DNA of 48,014 nucleotides from contig JBAVXA010000060.1 in NCBI GenBank assembly GCA_049698095.1, positions 1 through 48,014 of the forward strand. Reading direction: 5' to 3'. The DNA comes from JBEEJL01 sp049698095 (GTDB lineage Bacteria > Pseudomonadota > Gammaproteobacteria > Burkholderiales > JBEEJL01). Made by a program: the position numbers and the translations under genes. Positions 23,273-32,367 of the stretch are shown piece by piece (the first letter of the stretch is position 1; every line of letters begins with the position of its first letter). The notes under the pieces were generated by a model. It was not told the DNA's origin, made no database searches, and saw only the letters and a program-made list of their open reading frames with translations.

Positions 23273-25321
23273 TTACCAAATCGCCTTCAGTTTACCCTCG
23301 GCTGCGCCGGCGGGCGCCGGACAATTAAACGCACGCAAAAACTCCGGCATATTCTCCAGAGAGCCGCGAATGCGGTATTCCGGCGGCGAATGCGGATCGG
23401 TGGTCAGGCGCAGGCGTGTCTGCTCGGGCCGTGTATGGCCGCGCCACACCTGTCCGTAAGCGACGAAAAACTGCTGCTCTGGCGTGAGGCCGTTTACTGT
23501 CGCCGCTGCAGGCTTGCCTTGCTGCGATTTTTGCCATGCGAGATAGGCCATTTTTATTCCACCCAGATCGGCAATATTTTCCCCAAGCGTCAGTTTGCCG
23601 TTGATCGCCATGTCAGGCAATGGTTTGTACTGGTTATACTGCGCCTCTACTAACGCTGCACGTTCATTGAAGTTCTTCTCCGCCGTGTCGGTCCACCATG
23701 TTTTGAGGTTGCCCTGCGCGTCGTATTGACGGCCCTCGTCGTCGAATCCGTGGGTCAATTCATGGCCGATGACCATTCCGATCGCGCCGTAATTGGCGGC
23801 GTCGGCGCCGTCGGCGTCGAAGAACGGCGGCTGCAAAATTCCGGCTGGGAATACGATTTCGTTCATTTCCGGGTTGTAATATGCGTTCACCGTAGGCGGC
23901 GACATACCCCATTCGTTACGGTCGACAGGCTTGCCGACTTTTGCCAACTGGCGCTTGAATTCAAATTCATTCGCGGCAGCCATGTTTTGTACCAGAGAAT
24001 CGCGCGACAGTTTCAGCGCGCTGTAATCACGCCACTTGTCCGGGTAGCCGATTTTCACCGCAAACGCGTCAAGCTTTTTTAACGCCATCATGCGCGTCGG
24101 TTGGTCCATCCATTCAAGGGCCTGAATTCGTTCACGCATTGCGATACGCAGATTTTTCACCAGGTCGAGCGTGCGCTGTTTGGCGGGGCCGGCGAAATTT
24201 TTCTCGACGTATAATTTGCCCAATGCTTCGGGCAGGGCATTATCGGTGACTTGCACCATGCGCTTCCACCGCGGCAGCTGTTCTTTCTGCCCGTTCAGCG
24301 TTTTGTTGAAAAATTCGAAATTCTCGTCCGCGAACGCCTTGCTCATCATCGGCGCATTTTCTTTAATGGTGTGCCAGCGCAAATAGGTTTTCCAATCGGC
24401 CATTGCCGTCGAATTGATTTCTTTCGCCAGCGCCTTGAAAAACTTCGGCTGCGCAACGTTGAAGCTGCCGGGCTGCGCAAGGCCGATGGAATTAAAATAA
24501 CGCGGCCAATCGGCGCCCGGCGCATCGCCTGCCAGTTGCGTCAAAGTGCGCGGGTTATAATTTGCCTTCGGGTCGCGCATTTCCACTTTGGTATTCGACG
24601 CCTGCGCAAGGCGGGTTTCCAGCGCCATCACGGCCTGGGCATTTTTTTCCGCGGCATCCGGTGCATCGCCCAATAAAACGAACATCTTTTTTACATGGCT
24701 CAGGTAGCTGGCGCGAAGTTCTTTGGATTTCTGGTCGTCCTTAAGGTAATAATCGCGGTCCGGCAAGCCAAGTCCGCCTTGTCCGAGCACTGCGATGGTT
24801 TGCGTGCTGTCGGTGGCATCCTGCGCGACGAAGAAATTGAAACCTGCATTGACGCCGCGTGCATGCTTGGACGCAATCGATTCAATCAAGTCAGCAGAAT
24901 TTTTCATCGCGTCGATTCGCGCAAAGTCCGCTTGCAAGGGAGCGGCGCCAGCGGCTTCGATCTTTGCCGTGTCCATGGCACTCATATAAAAGTCGCCCAC
25001 CAATTTGCTATTAACGTCCGGCGACGGGTTGAGTGCTGCCGCCAAGGCGACCTGGTTCAGCGCGGTGAGATTGCGGTCGCGCAATTCATTAAACGCGCCC
25101 CACGAAGATCGGTCAGGCGGGATCGGGTTGTTCTTGATCCAAGTGCCGTTGGCATACTGGAAAAAATTCTCGCAAGGTTTTACGCCGGTATCCATGCTGG
25201 CGAAATCGACGCTGTGCCTGGCGGGTGCCGCCAATTTGTTTGCGTTGTCAGGCAAGGCGGCGCAGGCGGAAAGGGCGATGGTCGTTCCGATGACTAACGG
25301 CTTGAGGCAGAATGATTTCAT
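23273..25321 (-). CDS. M13 family zinc metallopeptidase (neprilysin/PepO type) lipoprotein
   Basis: Envelope-anchored peptidase that cleaves oligopeptides. From ATG 25321 the product has 682 residues; the lipobox ALSAC near residue 20 gives a lipidated cysteine. Mature protein begins with VKPCENFFQYANGTWIKNNPIP, the standard M13 start. The zinc site is GHELTHGFDDEGRQYD, with the third ligand in GENIADLGG, and the end VWRGHTRPEQTRLRLTTDPHSPPEYR matches the family's VW.. substrate region. AAGGA ten bases before this ATG supports it over the ORF extension to 25342. The C-terminal CxxW motif appears altered (GKLKAIW at the end with FNCPAPAG earlier). Confidence 0.94.
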   Translation of the reverse strand: MKSFCLKPLVIGTTIALSACAALPDNANKLAAPARHSVDFASMDTGVKPCENFFQYANGTWIKNNPIPPDRSSWGAFNELRDRNLTALNQVALAAALNPSPDVNSKLVGDFYMSAMDTAKIEAAGAAPLQADFARIDAMKNSADLIESIASKHARGVNAGFNFFVAQDATDSTQTIAVLGQGGLGLPDRDYYLKDDQKSKELRASYLSHVKKMFVLLGDAPDAAEKNAQAVMALETRLAQASNTKVEMRDPKANYNPRTLTQLAGDAPGADWPRYFNSIGLAQPGSFNVAQPKFFKALAKEINSTAMADWKTYLRWHTIKENAPMMSKAFADENFEFFNKTLNGQKEQLPRWKRMVQVTDNALPEALGKLYVEKNFAGPAKQRTLDLVKNLRIAMRERIQALEWMDQPTRMMALKKLDAFAVKIGYPDKWRDYSALKLSRDSLVQNMAAANEFEFKRQLAKVGKPVDRNEWGMSPPTVNAYYNPEMNEIVFPAGILQPPFFDADGADAANYGAIGMVIGHELTHGFDDEGRQYDAQGNLKTWWTDTAEKNFNERAALVEAQYNQYKPLPDMAINGKLTLGENIADLGGIKMAYLAWQKSQQGKPAAATVNGLTPEQQFFVAYGQVWRGHTRPEQTRLRLTTDPHSPPEYRIRGSLENMPEFLRAFNCPAPAGAAEGKLKAIW

Positions 25322-25501
25322 GGGTATCCTTAAAAGATTCAATTAAAACATTATGTTACTAATGACAGGATGTGAGTGCGAAGGTCGTCTGCGGCAATCA
25401 CATCGAATGCTTTGCATTATTAATGCGCGATTATACGACGCTATTGACTCGCTGACGTAGGAGCGATAATTTCCAGCCTGAATCCCATCGTATGGGTCAA
25501 T

Positions 25502-25996
25502 ATGAATAAGCAAAAGTTGCCGGTCACGCCGGCCATCCGCATGCTGCGCGAATGCCAAGTCGAGTTCACCGACCATCCGTACGATTATGAGGAAAAAGGT
25601 GGCACGGCAGTGAGTGCTCGCGAGTTAGGAGTCGCCGAGCACGCGGTGGTGAAAACGCTGGTGATGGAAGACGACGCTGCAAATCCGCTTATCGTTTTAA
25701 TGCATGGCGACAGGCAGGTTTCGACCAAAGAGCTTGCGCGAGTTATCGGCGTGAAGAAAATTTCCCCATGCAAGCCGGAGGTGGCGATCCGGCATTCCGG
25801 TTACCAGGTCGGCGGGACGTCGCCGTTTGGCACACGAAAGCCGATGCCGGTTTATGTTGAAAGAACCATTCTTGATTTGCCGCGGATTTACATCAATGGA
25901 GGCGCGAAAGGCTATCTTGTGGGAATGCATCCAACGCAATTGTTGCGGGTGTTGAAGCCCGTACTTACTGCGGTGGGGATTGAGCGCAAAGTCTAG
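25502..25996 (+). CDS. ybaK: Cys-tRNA(Pro)/aminoacyl-tRNA deacylase, YbaK/EbsC family
   Basis: Hydrolyses mischarged Cys-tRNA(Pro), a proofreading function in trans. The 164-residue YbaK fold shows KLPVTPAIRMLRECQVEFTDHPYDYEEKGG, VVKTLVMEDD with the catalytic-site lysine, KEVAI-like KKISPCKPEVAIRHSGYQVGGTSPFG and the final INGGAKGYLVGMHPTQLL. The substrate loop GGTSPFGTRK points to the YbaK rather than ProX subgroup. A 180-bp gap upstream, next to the divergent M13 peptidase, contains no other gene I can see. It converges on a small membrane-protein gene. Confidence 0.93.
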   Translation: MNKQKLPVTPAIRMLRECQVEFTDHPYDYEEKGGTAVSARELGVAEHAVVKTLVMEDDAANPLIVLMHGDRQVSTKELARVIGVKKISPCKPEVAIRHSGYQVGGTSPFGTRKPMPVYVERTILDLPRIYINGGAKGYLVGMHPTQLLRVLKPVLTAVGIERKV

Positions 25997-26003
25997 AGAC
26001 GGA

Positions 26004-26174
26004 CTAATCGCGCCGTTTGGCTTTAATCAGTTTGAACCAGCCGAGCGATTCAAAAACGACGCCCAGCAAAAGCAACGAACCTGCGCCCGGCGCAGAACCC
26101 AGCGCGTAAAAAACAACTGCAGCGGCAAACAACGAAAGAATCGCGAGTATTCGCAAGGCTTGCCCGTTATCCAT
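26004..26174 (-). CDS. Small two-helix membrane protein, unknown function
   Basis: A 56-residue protein starting at ATG 26174 and overlapping the end of the CBS gene by 8 bp. It has two hydrophobic segments (about 6-23 and 29-45, LAILSLFAAAVVFYALG and GAGSLLLLGVVFESLGWFKL) and a basic C-terminal KAKRRD, so it should span the inner membrane twice with the tail in the cytoplasm. I do not recognise a family. The translational overlap suggests a real gene expressed with the CBS protein. The extended frame to 26216 would run deep into the CBS gene and is less likely. Confidence 0.6.
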   Translation of the reverse strand: MDNGQALRILAILSLFAAAVVFYALGSAPGAGSLLLLGVVFESLGWFKLIKAKRRD

Positions 26175-26598
26175 GCAGGTAATGTTCCATCTGTTCGATG
26201 GTGAATTTCTGGTCATCGATTTTCGCCTTGACCAGATCGCCGATGGTAATCATGCCGGTGACTTTGCCGTCTTCACCGCATACGGGCAGGTGTCGAATGC
26301 GCATTTCAGTCATCAGCGCCATACAGCCGTCGACCGTCTGCTTGGGTGAAATGCAGATGACGTGACTGGTCATGATTTCCCGCACGGGCGTGTCGGTGGA
26401 GGACTTTCCCAGCAATATGATTTTGCGCGCGTAATCGCGCTCCGACATTATGCCGACCAGCTCGTTCTTTTCCATAACGACGACAGCGCCGATATCTTTT
26501 TCGGCCATTATTTTCAGGGCTTCGAAAACCGTCGAATCAGGGCCGACCGCGTGAACCGTATTGGGCTTGGAGGTCAGGATTTCTCTGATGGTTACCAT
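26167..26598 (-). CDS. CBS-domain pair protein
   Basis: Cytoplasmic protein of 143 residues made of two CBS repeats, a fold that binds adenine nucleotides and senses energy state. Repeat one covers about 8-63 (AVGPDSTVFEALKIMAEKDIGAVVVMEKNELVGIMSERDYARKI) and repeat two about 72-128 (CISPKQTVDGCMALMTEMRIRHLPV, then GMITIGDLVKAKI). The start ATG 26598 is preceded by GGGAG at good spacing; a longer frame to 26664 lacks this and would touch the ETF-QO stop. The partner or target is not known. Confidence 0.9.
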   Translation of the reverse strand: MVTIREILTSKPNTVHAVGPDSTVFEALKIMAEKDIGAVVVMEKNELVGIMSERDYARKIILLGKSSTDTPVREIMTSHVICISPKQTVDGCMALMTEMRIRHLPVCGEDGKVTGMITIGDLVKAKIDDQKFTIEQMEHYLHG

Positions 26599-26660
26599 TG
26601 CAGTCTCCCGGAATTTTTGCGACGTGGGTTTACTGTAAACCCATTCGCAGAAATTCTCAA

Positions 26661-28310
26661 TCACATGTTCGGGTAATTCGGCCCGCCGCCGCCTTCAGGC
26701 GTCACCCATACAATATTCTGCGTCGGGTCCTTGATGTCGCAGGTCTTGCAATGCACGCAATTCTGCGCATTGATTTGCAGACGCGGATTACTGCCGTCAT
26801 CGTTGCGCACAATCTCGTACACCCCAGCAGGGCAGTAGCGCTGTTCCGGTGCATCGTATTGCGCCAGGTTGATATTGATCGGCACAGCCGGGTCTTTCAG
26901 CGTCAGGTGCGCCGGCTGGTTTTCCTCATGGTTGGTGTTGGAGATGAATACGGACGAAAGTCTGTCGAACGAAACCACGCCGTCGGGCTTGGGATAATCA
27001 ATCGGTCGCGCATCTTTTTTATTCACCAGTGTTTCATGATCGGCGTGCTTGTGGTGCAAGGTCCAGGGCGCCTTGCCACCGAGGATCGTTTGGTCGATGA
27101 ACACCATGGGCGAGCCAATATAAAGGTTCTTGCTCATCAGTGGTTTGAAATTGCGCGCCTTCTGCAATTCTTCGTGCAGCCAACTTTGCCTGAATGCTTC
27201 CGGGTACGCGGCCAGCTCATCGCTATTGCGATTGGCCCTGAGGGCGTCGAATGCAGAACTGGCCGCAAGCATGCCGGACTTCATCGCCGCGTGGCTACCT
27301 TTGATGCGCGAGGCGTTAAGGAAGCCCGCATCGTCGCCAATCAGCACGCCGCCGGGAAAGGTCAATTTGGGCAATGCCTGAATGCCGCCGGCGGTAATCG
27401 CCCGCGCGCCGTAAGCAATACGTTTGCCGCCGTCAAAGAAAGGCCGGATTGAGGGATGCGTCTTATAACGCTGAAACTCTTCATAAGGCGAAAGATAGGG
27501 ATTGGTGTACCCAAGTCCGACGACAAAGCCGACGGCGACCTGGTTATTCTCCATGTGATAGAGGTACGACCCGCCATAGGTTGAAGTATTGAGCGGCCAT
27601 CCTGCCGTGTGAATTACCAGGCCCGGCTTGTGCATCTCTGGCTTGATATCCCATATTTCCTTCAGGCCAATCCCGTACACCTGCGGGTCGCGGCCATCAT
27701 TCAGGGAGAATTTTTGCTGCAACTGTTTGCCGAGGTGTCCGCGGCAACCCTCGGCGAAGAAAGTATATTTCGCATGCAGCTCCATGCCGCGCGCGTAATG
27801 ACTGGTATGCTGCCCATCCTTGCCGATGCCCATGTCGCCGGTCGCAATTCCCTTGACGCTGCCGTCATCGTTGAACAGAACTTCCGCGGCGGCAAAGCCA
27901 GGGTAGATTTCCACACCCAGTTCTTCTGCTTGTTTGCCCAGCCAGCGGCACACATTGGCAAGGCTGATGACGTAATTGCCGTGGTTGTGGAAACATTTGG
28001 GCAGCAGCCAGGTAGGCGTTTTGATCGAAGATTTTTCTCCGAGGAATAAAAAACGGTCTTCGCTGACGGCGGTGGTAAGCGGCGCGCCTTTGGCTTTCCA
28101 GTCGGGAAATAATTCGTCGATGGCGCGTGGATCCATGACGGCCCCGGATAAAATATGCGCGCCGACCTCGGAACCTTTTTCGACAATGCAGACGTTTACA
28201 TCATGATTATTTTCCGCCGCTAATTGTTTGAGTCGTATTGCCGCTGCCAGCCCCGCCGGGCCGGCGCCCACGATGACGACGTCATATTCCATGGATTCGC
28301 GTTCTGTCAC
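26661..28310 (-). CDS. Electron transfer flavoprotein-ubiquinone oxidoreductase
   Basis: Membrane-associated enzyme that passes electrons from ETF, reduced by acyl-CoA dehydrogenases, to ubiquinone. The 549-residue protein has the FAD-binding start DVVIVGAGPAGLAAAIRLKQL, the quinone-domain GGSYLYHMENNQVAVGFVVGLGYTNP, and a C-terminal [4Fe-4S] region with RYCPAGVYE and INAQNCVHCKTCDIKDP, all four cluster cysteines present. No etfAB is adjacent. It is divergent from a thioesterase gene across a 75-bp shared promoter region. It would serve fatty-acid and related acyl-CoA catabolism. Confidence 0.96.
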   Translation of the reverse strand: MTERESMEYDVVIVGAGPAGLAAAIRLKQLAAENNHDVNVCIVEKGSEVGAHILSGAVMDPRAIDELFPDWKAKGAPLTTAVSEDRFLFLGEKSSIKTPTWLLPKCFHNHGNYVISLANVCRWLGKQAEELGVEIYPGFAAAEVLFNDDGSVKGIATGDMGIGKDGQHTSHYARGMELHAKYTFFAEGCRGHLGKQLQQKFSLNDGRDPQVYGIGLKEIWDIKPEMHKPGLVIHTAGWPLNTSTYGGSYLYHMENNQVAVGFVVGLGYTNPYLSPYEEFQRYKTHPSIRPFFDGGKRIAYGARAITAGGIQALPKLTFPGGVLIGDDAGFLNASRIKGSHAAMKSGMLAASSAFDALRANRNSDELAAYPEAFRQSWLHEELQKARNFKPLMSKNLYIGSPMVFIDQTILGGKAPWTLHHKHADHETLVNKKDARPIDYPKPDGVVSFDRLSSVFISNTNHEENQPAHLTLKDPAVPININLAQYDAPEQRYCPAGVYEIVRNDDGSNPRLQINAQNCVHCKTCDIKDPTQNIVWVTPEGGGGPNYPNM

Positions 28311-28351
28311 GATGATTCCTCGCTATTTTCTTCGGTTATTTACAGGCATTC

Positions 28352-28359
28352 ATTATAAT
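28352..28359. promoter_or_regulatory. Bidirectional -10 box between ETF-QO and thioesterase genes
   Basis: ATTATAAT at 28352-28359 is palindromic and gives a perfect TATAAT on both strands, 26 bp before the thioesterase ATG and 41 bp before the ETF-QO start. Matching -35 boxes are poor on both sides. Confidence 0.4.
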
Positions 28360-28385
28360 GCAAGGGAAACGGGAAAAAGGATTTT

Positions 28386-28799
28386 ATGAAAACCGATTTT
28401 AAACTGGTCTATATGACGACCATTCCAGTGCGTTGGGGCGACATGGATTCCCTGGCGCACGTAAACAACACGGTGTATTTCCGTTACATGGAACAAAGCC
28501 GCGTGGAATGGTTCGCGCTTGGCAGCTTCAACAATCATAGCCTTGGCAACGGACCGGTGTTGGCACACGCCGAATGTAATTTCCGCAAGCCGGTGCTCTA
28601 TCCCTCCACCGTCGAGGTTCGGCTATATTGCGGCATGCCGGGCAACACCAGCCTGCCGCTGTTTCAGGAAATCCGCGTGGTCGGTGACGAGCAAACGATT
28701 TATGCTGATGGAAAATCTCGAGTCGTGTGGTTCGATCATCAGCAAGGCAAGACTATTTCCGTGCCGGAAGGCTTGCGCAAGCTGGTGCAGGAAAAATAA
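28386..28799 (+). CDS. Acyl-CoA thioesterase, hotdog fold (YbgC/4-hydroxybenzoyl-CoA thioesterase family)
   Basis: Hydrolyses an acyl-CoA to acid and CoA. The 137-residue hotdog domain has the active-site segment VRWGDMDSLAHVNNTVYFRYMEQSRVEWF, where the Asp in GDMD is the usual catalytic residue of the 4HBT class, followed by ECNFRKPVLYPSTVEVR. Substrate cannot be read from sequence. AAGGA precedes the ATG. It lies beside the gene for ETF-QO, which hints at acyl-CoA metabolism, and 12 bp before crcB. Confidence 0.9.
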   Translation: MKTDFKLVYMTTIPVRWGDMDSLAHVNNTVYFRYMEQSRVEWFALGSFNNHSLGNGPVLAHAECNFRKPVLYPSTVEVRLYCGMPGNTSLPLFQEIRVVGDEQTIYADGKSRVVWFDHQQGKTISVPEGLRKLVQEK

Positions 28800-28811
28800 C
28801 TGGAAGCATCC

Positions 28812-29195
28812 ATGGCATATTACGGCGTATTGGCAGTAGGCTTGGGGGCGGCGATCGGCGCCTGGTTACGTTGGACTTTGGCATCGCTCAATCCACTAGT
28901 GGCGGGATTGCCGATCGGCACGCTGGTGGCGAATTTGATCGGCGGATATCTGGTCGGTTTGGCAGTCGGTTATTTCGCCGACCATGCCGGGCTCGCGCCG
29001 GAATTTCGCTTGTTCGTCATTACCGGTTTTCTCGGCGGCCTGACCACATTTTCCACCTTCTCTGCCGAGACCGTGTATCTGCTCATCCGCGCGCAGTATG
29101 GCTGGGCGTTATTACAGGTATTCTCCCATCTTGCGGGATCATTGCTACTGACCGTTCTGGGAATGCAGACCTATAAATGGTTTGCGCAATCGTGA
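28812..29195 (+). CDS. crcB: Fluoride channel CrcB/Fluc
   Basis: Dual-topology inner-membrane channel that exports fluoride. The 127-residue chain has four hydrophobic helices, GTLVANLIGGYLVGLAVGY in helix 2, and the signature GFLGGLTTFSTFSAE, which carries the conserved polar track and the break in helix 3. One gene means a homodimer. No fluoride riboswitch is present in the 12-bp gap upstream; the gene appears to be read from the thioesterase promoter. It converges on nnr with a 4-bp gap between stops. Confidence 0.95.
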   Translation: MAYYGVLAVGLGAAIGAWLRWTLASLNPLVAGLPIGTLVANLIGGYLVGLAVGYFADHAGLAPEFRLFVITGFLGGLTTFSTFSAETVYLLIRAQYGWALLQVFSHLAGSLLLTVLGMQTYKWFAQS

Positions 29196-29199
29196 AGTA

Positions 29200-30678
29200 T
29201 CAGGGATAGACCCAGCTGTTAAGGAGGTGGCGCGCGCTCTCCGTTACCTCGCTGGCCATCAGGCCAAGCGGACCGATGCCGTTTGTCACGCATGCGTCGG
29301 CGGCGGCACCATGCAGGTAAACTGCCAGCAGCAATGCCTGCTCGGCACTGACCCGTTGGGCCATGAACGCGGCGATCATGCCCGACAATACGTCGCCCAT
29401 CCCTGCGCTGGCCATGCCGGCATTACCGCTCGGGTTGATGAACCAGCGACCATCCGGCGCGGCGCAAACGCTGCCGCATCCTTTCAACACGACATGCGCA
29501 TTGAATTGCCTGGCCAGCGTCAGTGCTGCCTGCAGCCGATTGTACTGAATATCTATCGTCGATTTTTTCAGCAGCCGCGCAGCTTCAGCGGGGTGCGGCG
29601 TGATAATGGTCGGCGCGGTTCTGTTTTTCAGCGTGGTTTGCAACGCGGGGTCGGCGCCGATCGAATTCAATGCGTCCGCATCGATCACCAGCGGCGTGGG
29701 CGATTGAATAGCGCGTTGTAAAAGGATGCGGGCAAAATCGCTTTGTCCCATGCCGCATCCGATAGCGAGTACGTTGGCTTCATCGCTCTGTAATAATTCT
29801 TCCGGCGCGCGCCACATCAATTCCGGCTGCGCGATATCCAGTTGCGCGACACCCTCGGCGAGCATGCCGATGAAAACTCTGCCTGCTCCGAGTTTTTGCG
29901 CCGCTCGCGCCGCGAGTATCGGCGCCCCAACCATCCCAGGTGCGCCGCCGATAATGCCTACGCTGCCATACGTTCCTTTGTGTGAATTTCGCGCTCGCTG
30001 CCGGAGAAACGCCCCGACAGTTTTCTGGTCCAGCACGTGCCCGCCCGGCGGCAACTGCTTTTTTGCGTCCAGCCCCAGACCGGCGATCCGTACTTTGCCA
30101 GCATGATCCGGCCCGTCGAGCGTGAGCAGGCCCGGCTTGATGGCAATAAATGACATTGTATGGCTGGCGCGAATAGCGGCGCCCTTGACCGAACCGTTAT
30201 CGGCGTCTATTCCGCTGGGAATATCCAGCGCGAATACGCTTACATTTAACTTATTGATTATATTGAATAAATCAACGTAGTCGGGTGTCACATTGCGCGT
30301 CAGTCCGATACCGAAAATACCGTCTATGATTAAATCCGGTTTCGAATTCGTGGGGAGGTTGGTAAGAATTTTTCCGCCGGCGGCAACATATTTTTCTCTC
30401 GCGACGGCAGCATCGGGCGGCAATTTTTCTTGCTGGCCGAAAAACACTAGTTCGACTTTAAACCACCAGCCCAGTAGATGCCGGGCAACGACAAAGGCAT
30501 CGCCACCGTTGTTTCCCGGGCCGGCCAGCACCATAATTTTGCTTGCGCCTTCCGGCAATAATGTTTGCGCGAATTCGGCGGCGGCGAGCCCGGCACGTTC
30601 CATCAAGTCGCTCACGCCGTCGGCGACGGCGGCGGATTCTATGCGGCGAATGTCGGCGGTGATGTAAACAGGTTGCAT
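29200..30678 (-). CDS. nnr: Bifunctional NAD(P)H-hydrate epimerase / ADP-dependent dehydratase
   Basis: Repairs hydrated NADH and NADPH. Residues 1-215 form the YjeF_N epimerase (VLAGPGNNGGDAFVVARHL and DGIFGIGL, then ALDIPSGIDADNG). Residues about 225-492 form the ribokinase-like dehydratase (GTYGSVGIIGGAPGMVGAPILAARAA, IDADALN, TIITPHPAEAARLL, and the ADP site NPSGNAGMASAGMGDVLSGMIAA). Length of 492 is normal for the fused form. No ribosome site stands out at ATG 30678. A 114-bp gap without a gene separates it from nadB, also on the minus strand. Confidence 0.96.
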   Translation of the reverse strand: MQPVYITADIRRIESAAVADGVSDLMERAGLAAAEFAQTLLPEGASKIMVLAGPGNNGGDAFVVARHLLGWWFKVELVFFGQQEKLPPDAAVAREKYVAAGGKILTNLPTNSKPDLIIDGIFGIGLTRNVTPDYVDLFNIINKLNVSVFALDIPSGIDADNGSVKGAAIRASHTMSFIAIKPGLLTLDGPDHAGKVRIAGLGLDAKKQLPPGGHVLDQKTVGAFLRQRARNSHKGTYGSVGIIGGAPGMVGAPILAARAAQKLGAGRVFIGMLAEGVAQLDIAQPELMWRAPEELLQSDEANVLAIGCGMGQSDFARILLQRAIQSPTPLVIDADALNSIGADPALQTTLKNRTAPTIITPHPAEAARLLKKSTIDIQYNRLQAALTLARQFNAHVVLKGCGSVCAAPDGRWFINPSGNAGMASAGMGDVLSGMIAAFMAQRVSAEQALLLAVYLHGAAADACVTNGIGPLGLMASEVTESARHLLNSWVYP

Positions 30679-30792
30679 GAATTCGTTAATGCGCGCGGTC
30701 CCGGCTCGGCCAGATTCGGAGAAAATTGGCGCCGTTAGTCTGACGTCCAGTCAGTTTCCGGCTGGCGATTATCTTAATATGGGTTAAAAAAA

Positions 30793-32367
30793 TCATCTCG
30801 GCGTCAGTACCGTATCCACTGCAATCGGCGACGTCGTCGGGTAATCCAGGCTGTAATGCAATCCGCGACTCTCGTGCCGCAACAATGCCGAGCGCACGAT
30901 CAGCTCTGCTGTGAGCGTCAGGTTGCGCAATTCAATCAAATCGTTGGTGACGCGGAAACTGCTGTAGAACTCATGTATTTCATCGTTGAGTAATTTGATG
31001 CGGTGACTAGCGCGTTCCAGTCGCTTATTTGTGCGCACGATGCCTACGTAGTCCCACATGAATCGGCGCAGTTCGTCCCAGTTGTGCGCAATAACGACTT
31101 CTTCATCGACGTCGGTTACGCGGCTGGCATCCCACTCGGGAATTTCCGGAATTTCAAACCGCGTCGCCTTGGCGATATCTTCCGCTGCGCCCTGGCTGAA
31201 CACCAGGCATTCAAGCAACGAATTGCTTGCCAGCCGGTTCGCACCATGCAGCCCGGTATGCGCAGCTTCGCCGACCGCATAAAGGCCTTCCACGTCGGTG
31301 CGGCCGATCAAATCGGTCATGACTCCGCCACAGCTGTAATGCGCGGCCGGAACCACCGGAATGGGTTGTTTGGTGATGTCGATGCCGAATTCGAGGCAAC
31401 GCTGATAAATATTCGGGAAATGCGATTTGACGAAGTCGGCTGGTTTGTGGGAAATATCGAGAAAGACGCACTCGAGGCCGCGCTTTTTCATTTCATAATC
31501 GATGGCGCGCGCGACAACGTCGCGCGGCGCAAGTTCGGCGCGCTCATCATGCTTGGGCATGAAGCGGGTGCCGTCGGGCAACTTGAGCTGGCCGCCTTCG
31601 CCGCGCACTGCCTCGGTGATGAGAAACGATTTGGCTTTCGGATGATACAAACAGGTCGGGTGGAATTGAATGAATTCCATGTTCGCCACGCGGCAGCCTG
31701 CGCGCCAACCCATGGCCACACCGTCACCCGTGGCGGTATCCGGGTTGGTGGTGTAGAGATAAACCTTGCCGATGCCACCGGCGGCGATGGCGGTGAATTC
31801 CGCTCCCAATGTTTCCACCTGGCCGGAATCGCGGTTAAGTACGTAGGCGCCGTAGCAGCGATTATCCTTGCGACCTAACTTTTTTCCGGAAATGAGGTCT
31901 ACTGCAATATGGCGTTCGAGGACGGTTATGTTGGGATGAGTCTTCACTTTTTCTAAAAGCGTTTGCTGAACGGCGTAGCCGGTCAGATCGTCTGCATGGA
32001 TAATGCGTCGTTTGCCGTGGCCTCCCTCGCGGGTCAGATGGTAGCCGGTCTTGTTGCTGGCATCTCTGGTGAATTGCACCCCTTGTTCGATCAGCCAGTC
32101 GACTGCCTGTTTGCCATGCTCGACCACGTGCCGGGTGGCGCTTTCGCTGCTCAACCCCGCGCCAGCGATTATGGTGTCCTGAATATGGTCACCGGTCGTG
32201 TCGTCTTCGCCCATTACAGCAGCAATGCCGCCTTGAGCCCATGCGCTCGCGCCGTCGATCAGTTTTTGTTTGGTGACCAGCGCGACTTTGCGCGTTGCCG
32301 CGAGGCGCAATGCCAGGGAAGAGCCGGCGAGGCCGCTGCCAATGACCACGACATCGAATTTTTTCAT
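30793..32367 (-). CDS. nadB: L-aspartate oxidase
   Basis: FAD enzyme that oxidises aspartate to iminoaspartate, the first step of NAD synthesis. The 524-residue protein has the dinucleotide site DVVVIGSGLAGSSLALRLA, QGGIAAVMGEDDTTGDHIQDT, the active-site region FHPTCLY and EAVRGEGG, and HYSCGGV. The helical C-terminal domain is complete (VGIVRTNKRLERASHRI). It is transcribed divergently from rpoE, the same arrangement as in Escherichia coli. nadA and nadC are not in the window. Confidence 0.96.
   Translation of the reverse strand: MKKFDVVVIGSGLAGSSLALRLAATRKVALVTKQKLIDGASAWAQGGIAAVMGEDDTTGDHIQDTIIAGAGLSSESATRHVVEHGKQAVDWLIEQGVQFTRDASNKTGYHLTREGGHGKRRIIHADDLTGYAVQQTLLEKVKTHPNITVLERHIAVDLISGKKLGRKDNRCYGAYVLNRDSGQVETLGAEFTAIAAGGIGKVYLYTTNPDTATGDGVAMGWRAGCRVANMEFIQFHPTCLYHPKAKSFLITEAVRGEGGQLKLPDGTRFMPKHDERAELAPRDVVARAIDYEMKKRGLECVFLDISHKPADFVKSHFPNIYQRCLEFGIDITKQPIPVVPAAHYSCGGVMTDLIGRTDVEGLYAVGEAAHTGLHGANRLASNSLLECLVFSQGAAEDIAKATRFEIPEIPEWDASRVTDVDEEVVIAHNWDELRRFMWDYVGIVRTNKRLERASHRIKLLNDEIHEFYSSFRVTNDLIELRNLTLTAELIVRSALLRHESRGLHYSLDYPTTSPIAVDTVLTPR

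Noticed and set aside
28800..28811. Fluoride riboswitch before crcB
   Set aside because: Only 12 bp separate crcB from the thioesterase gene; no room and no motif.
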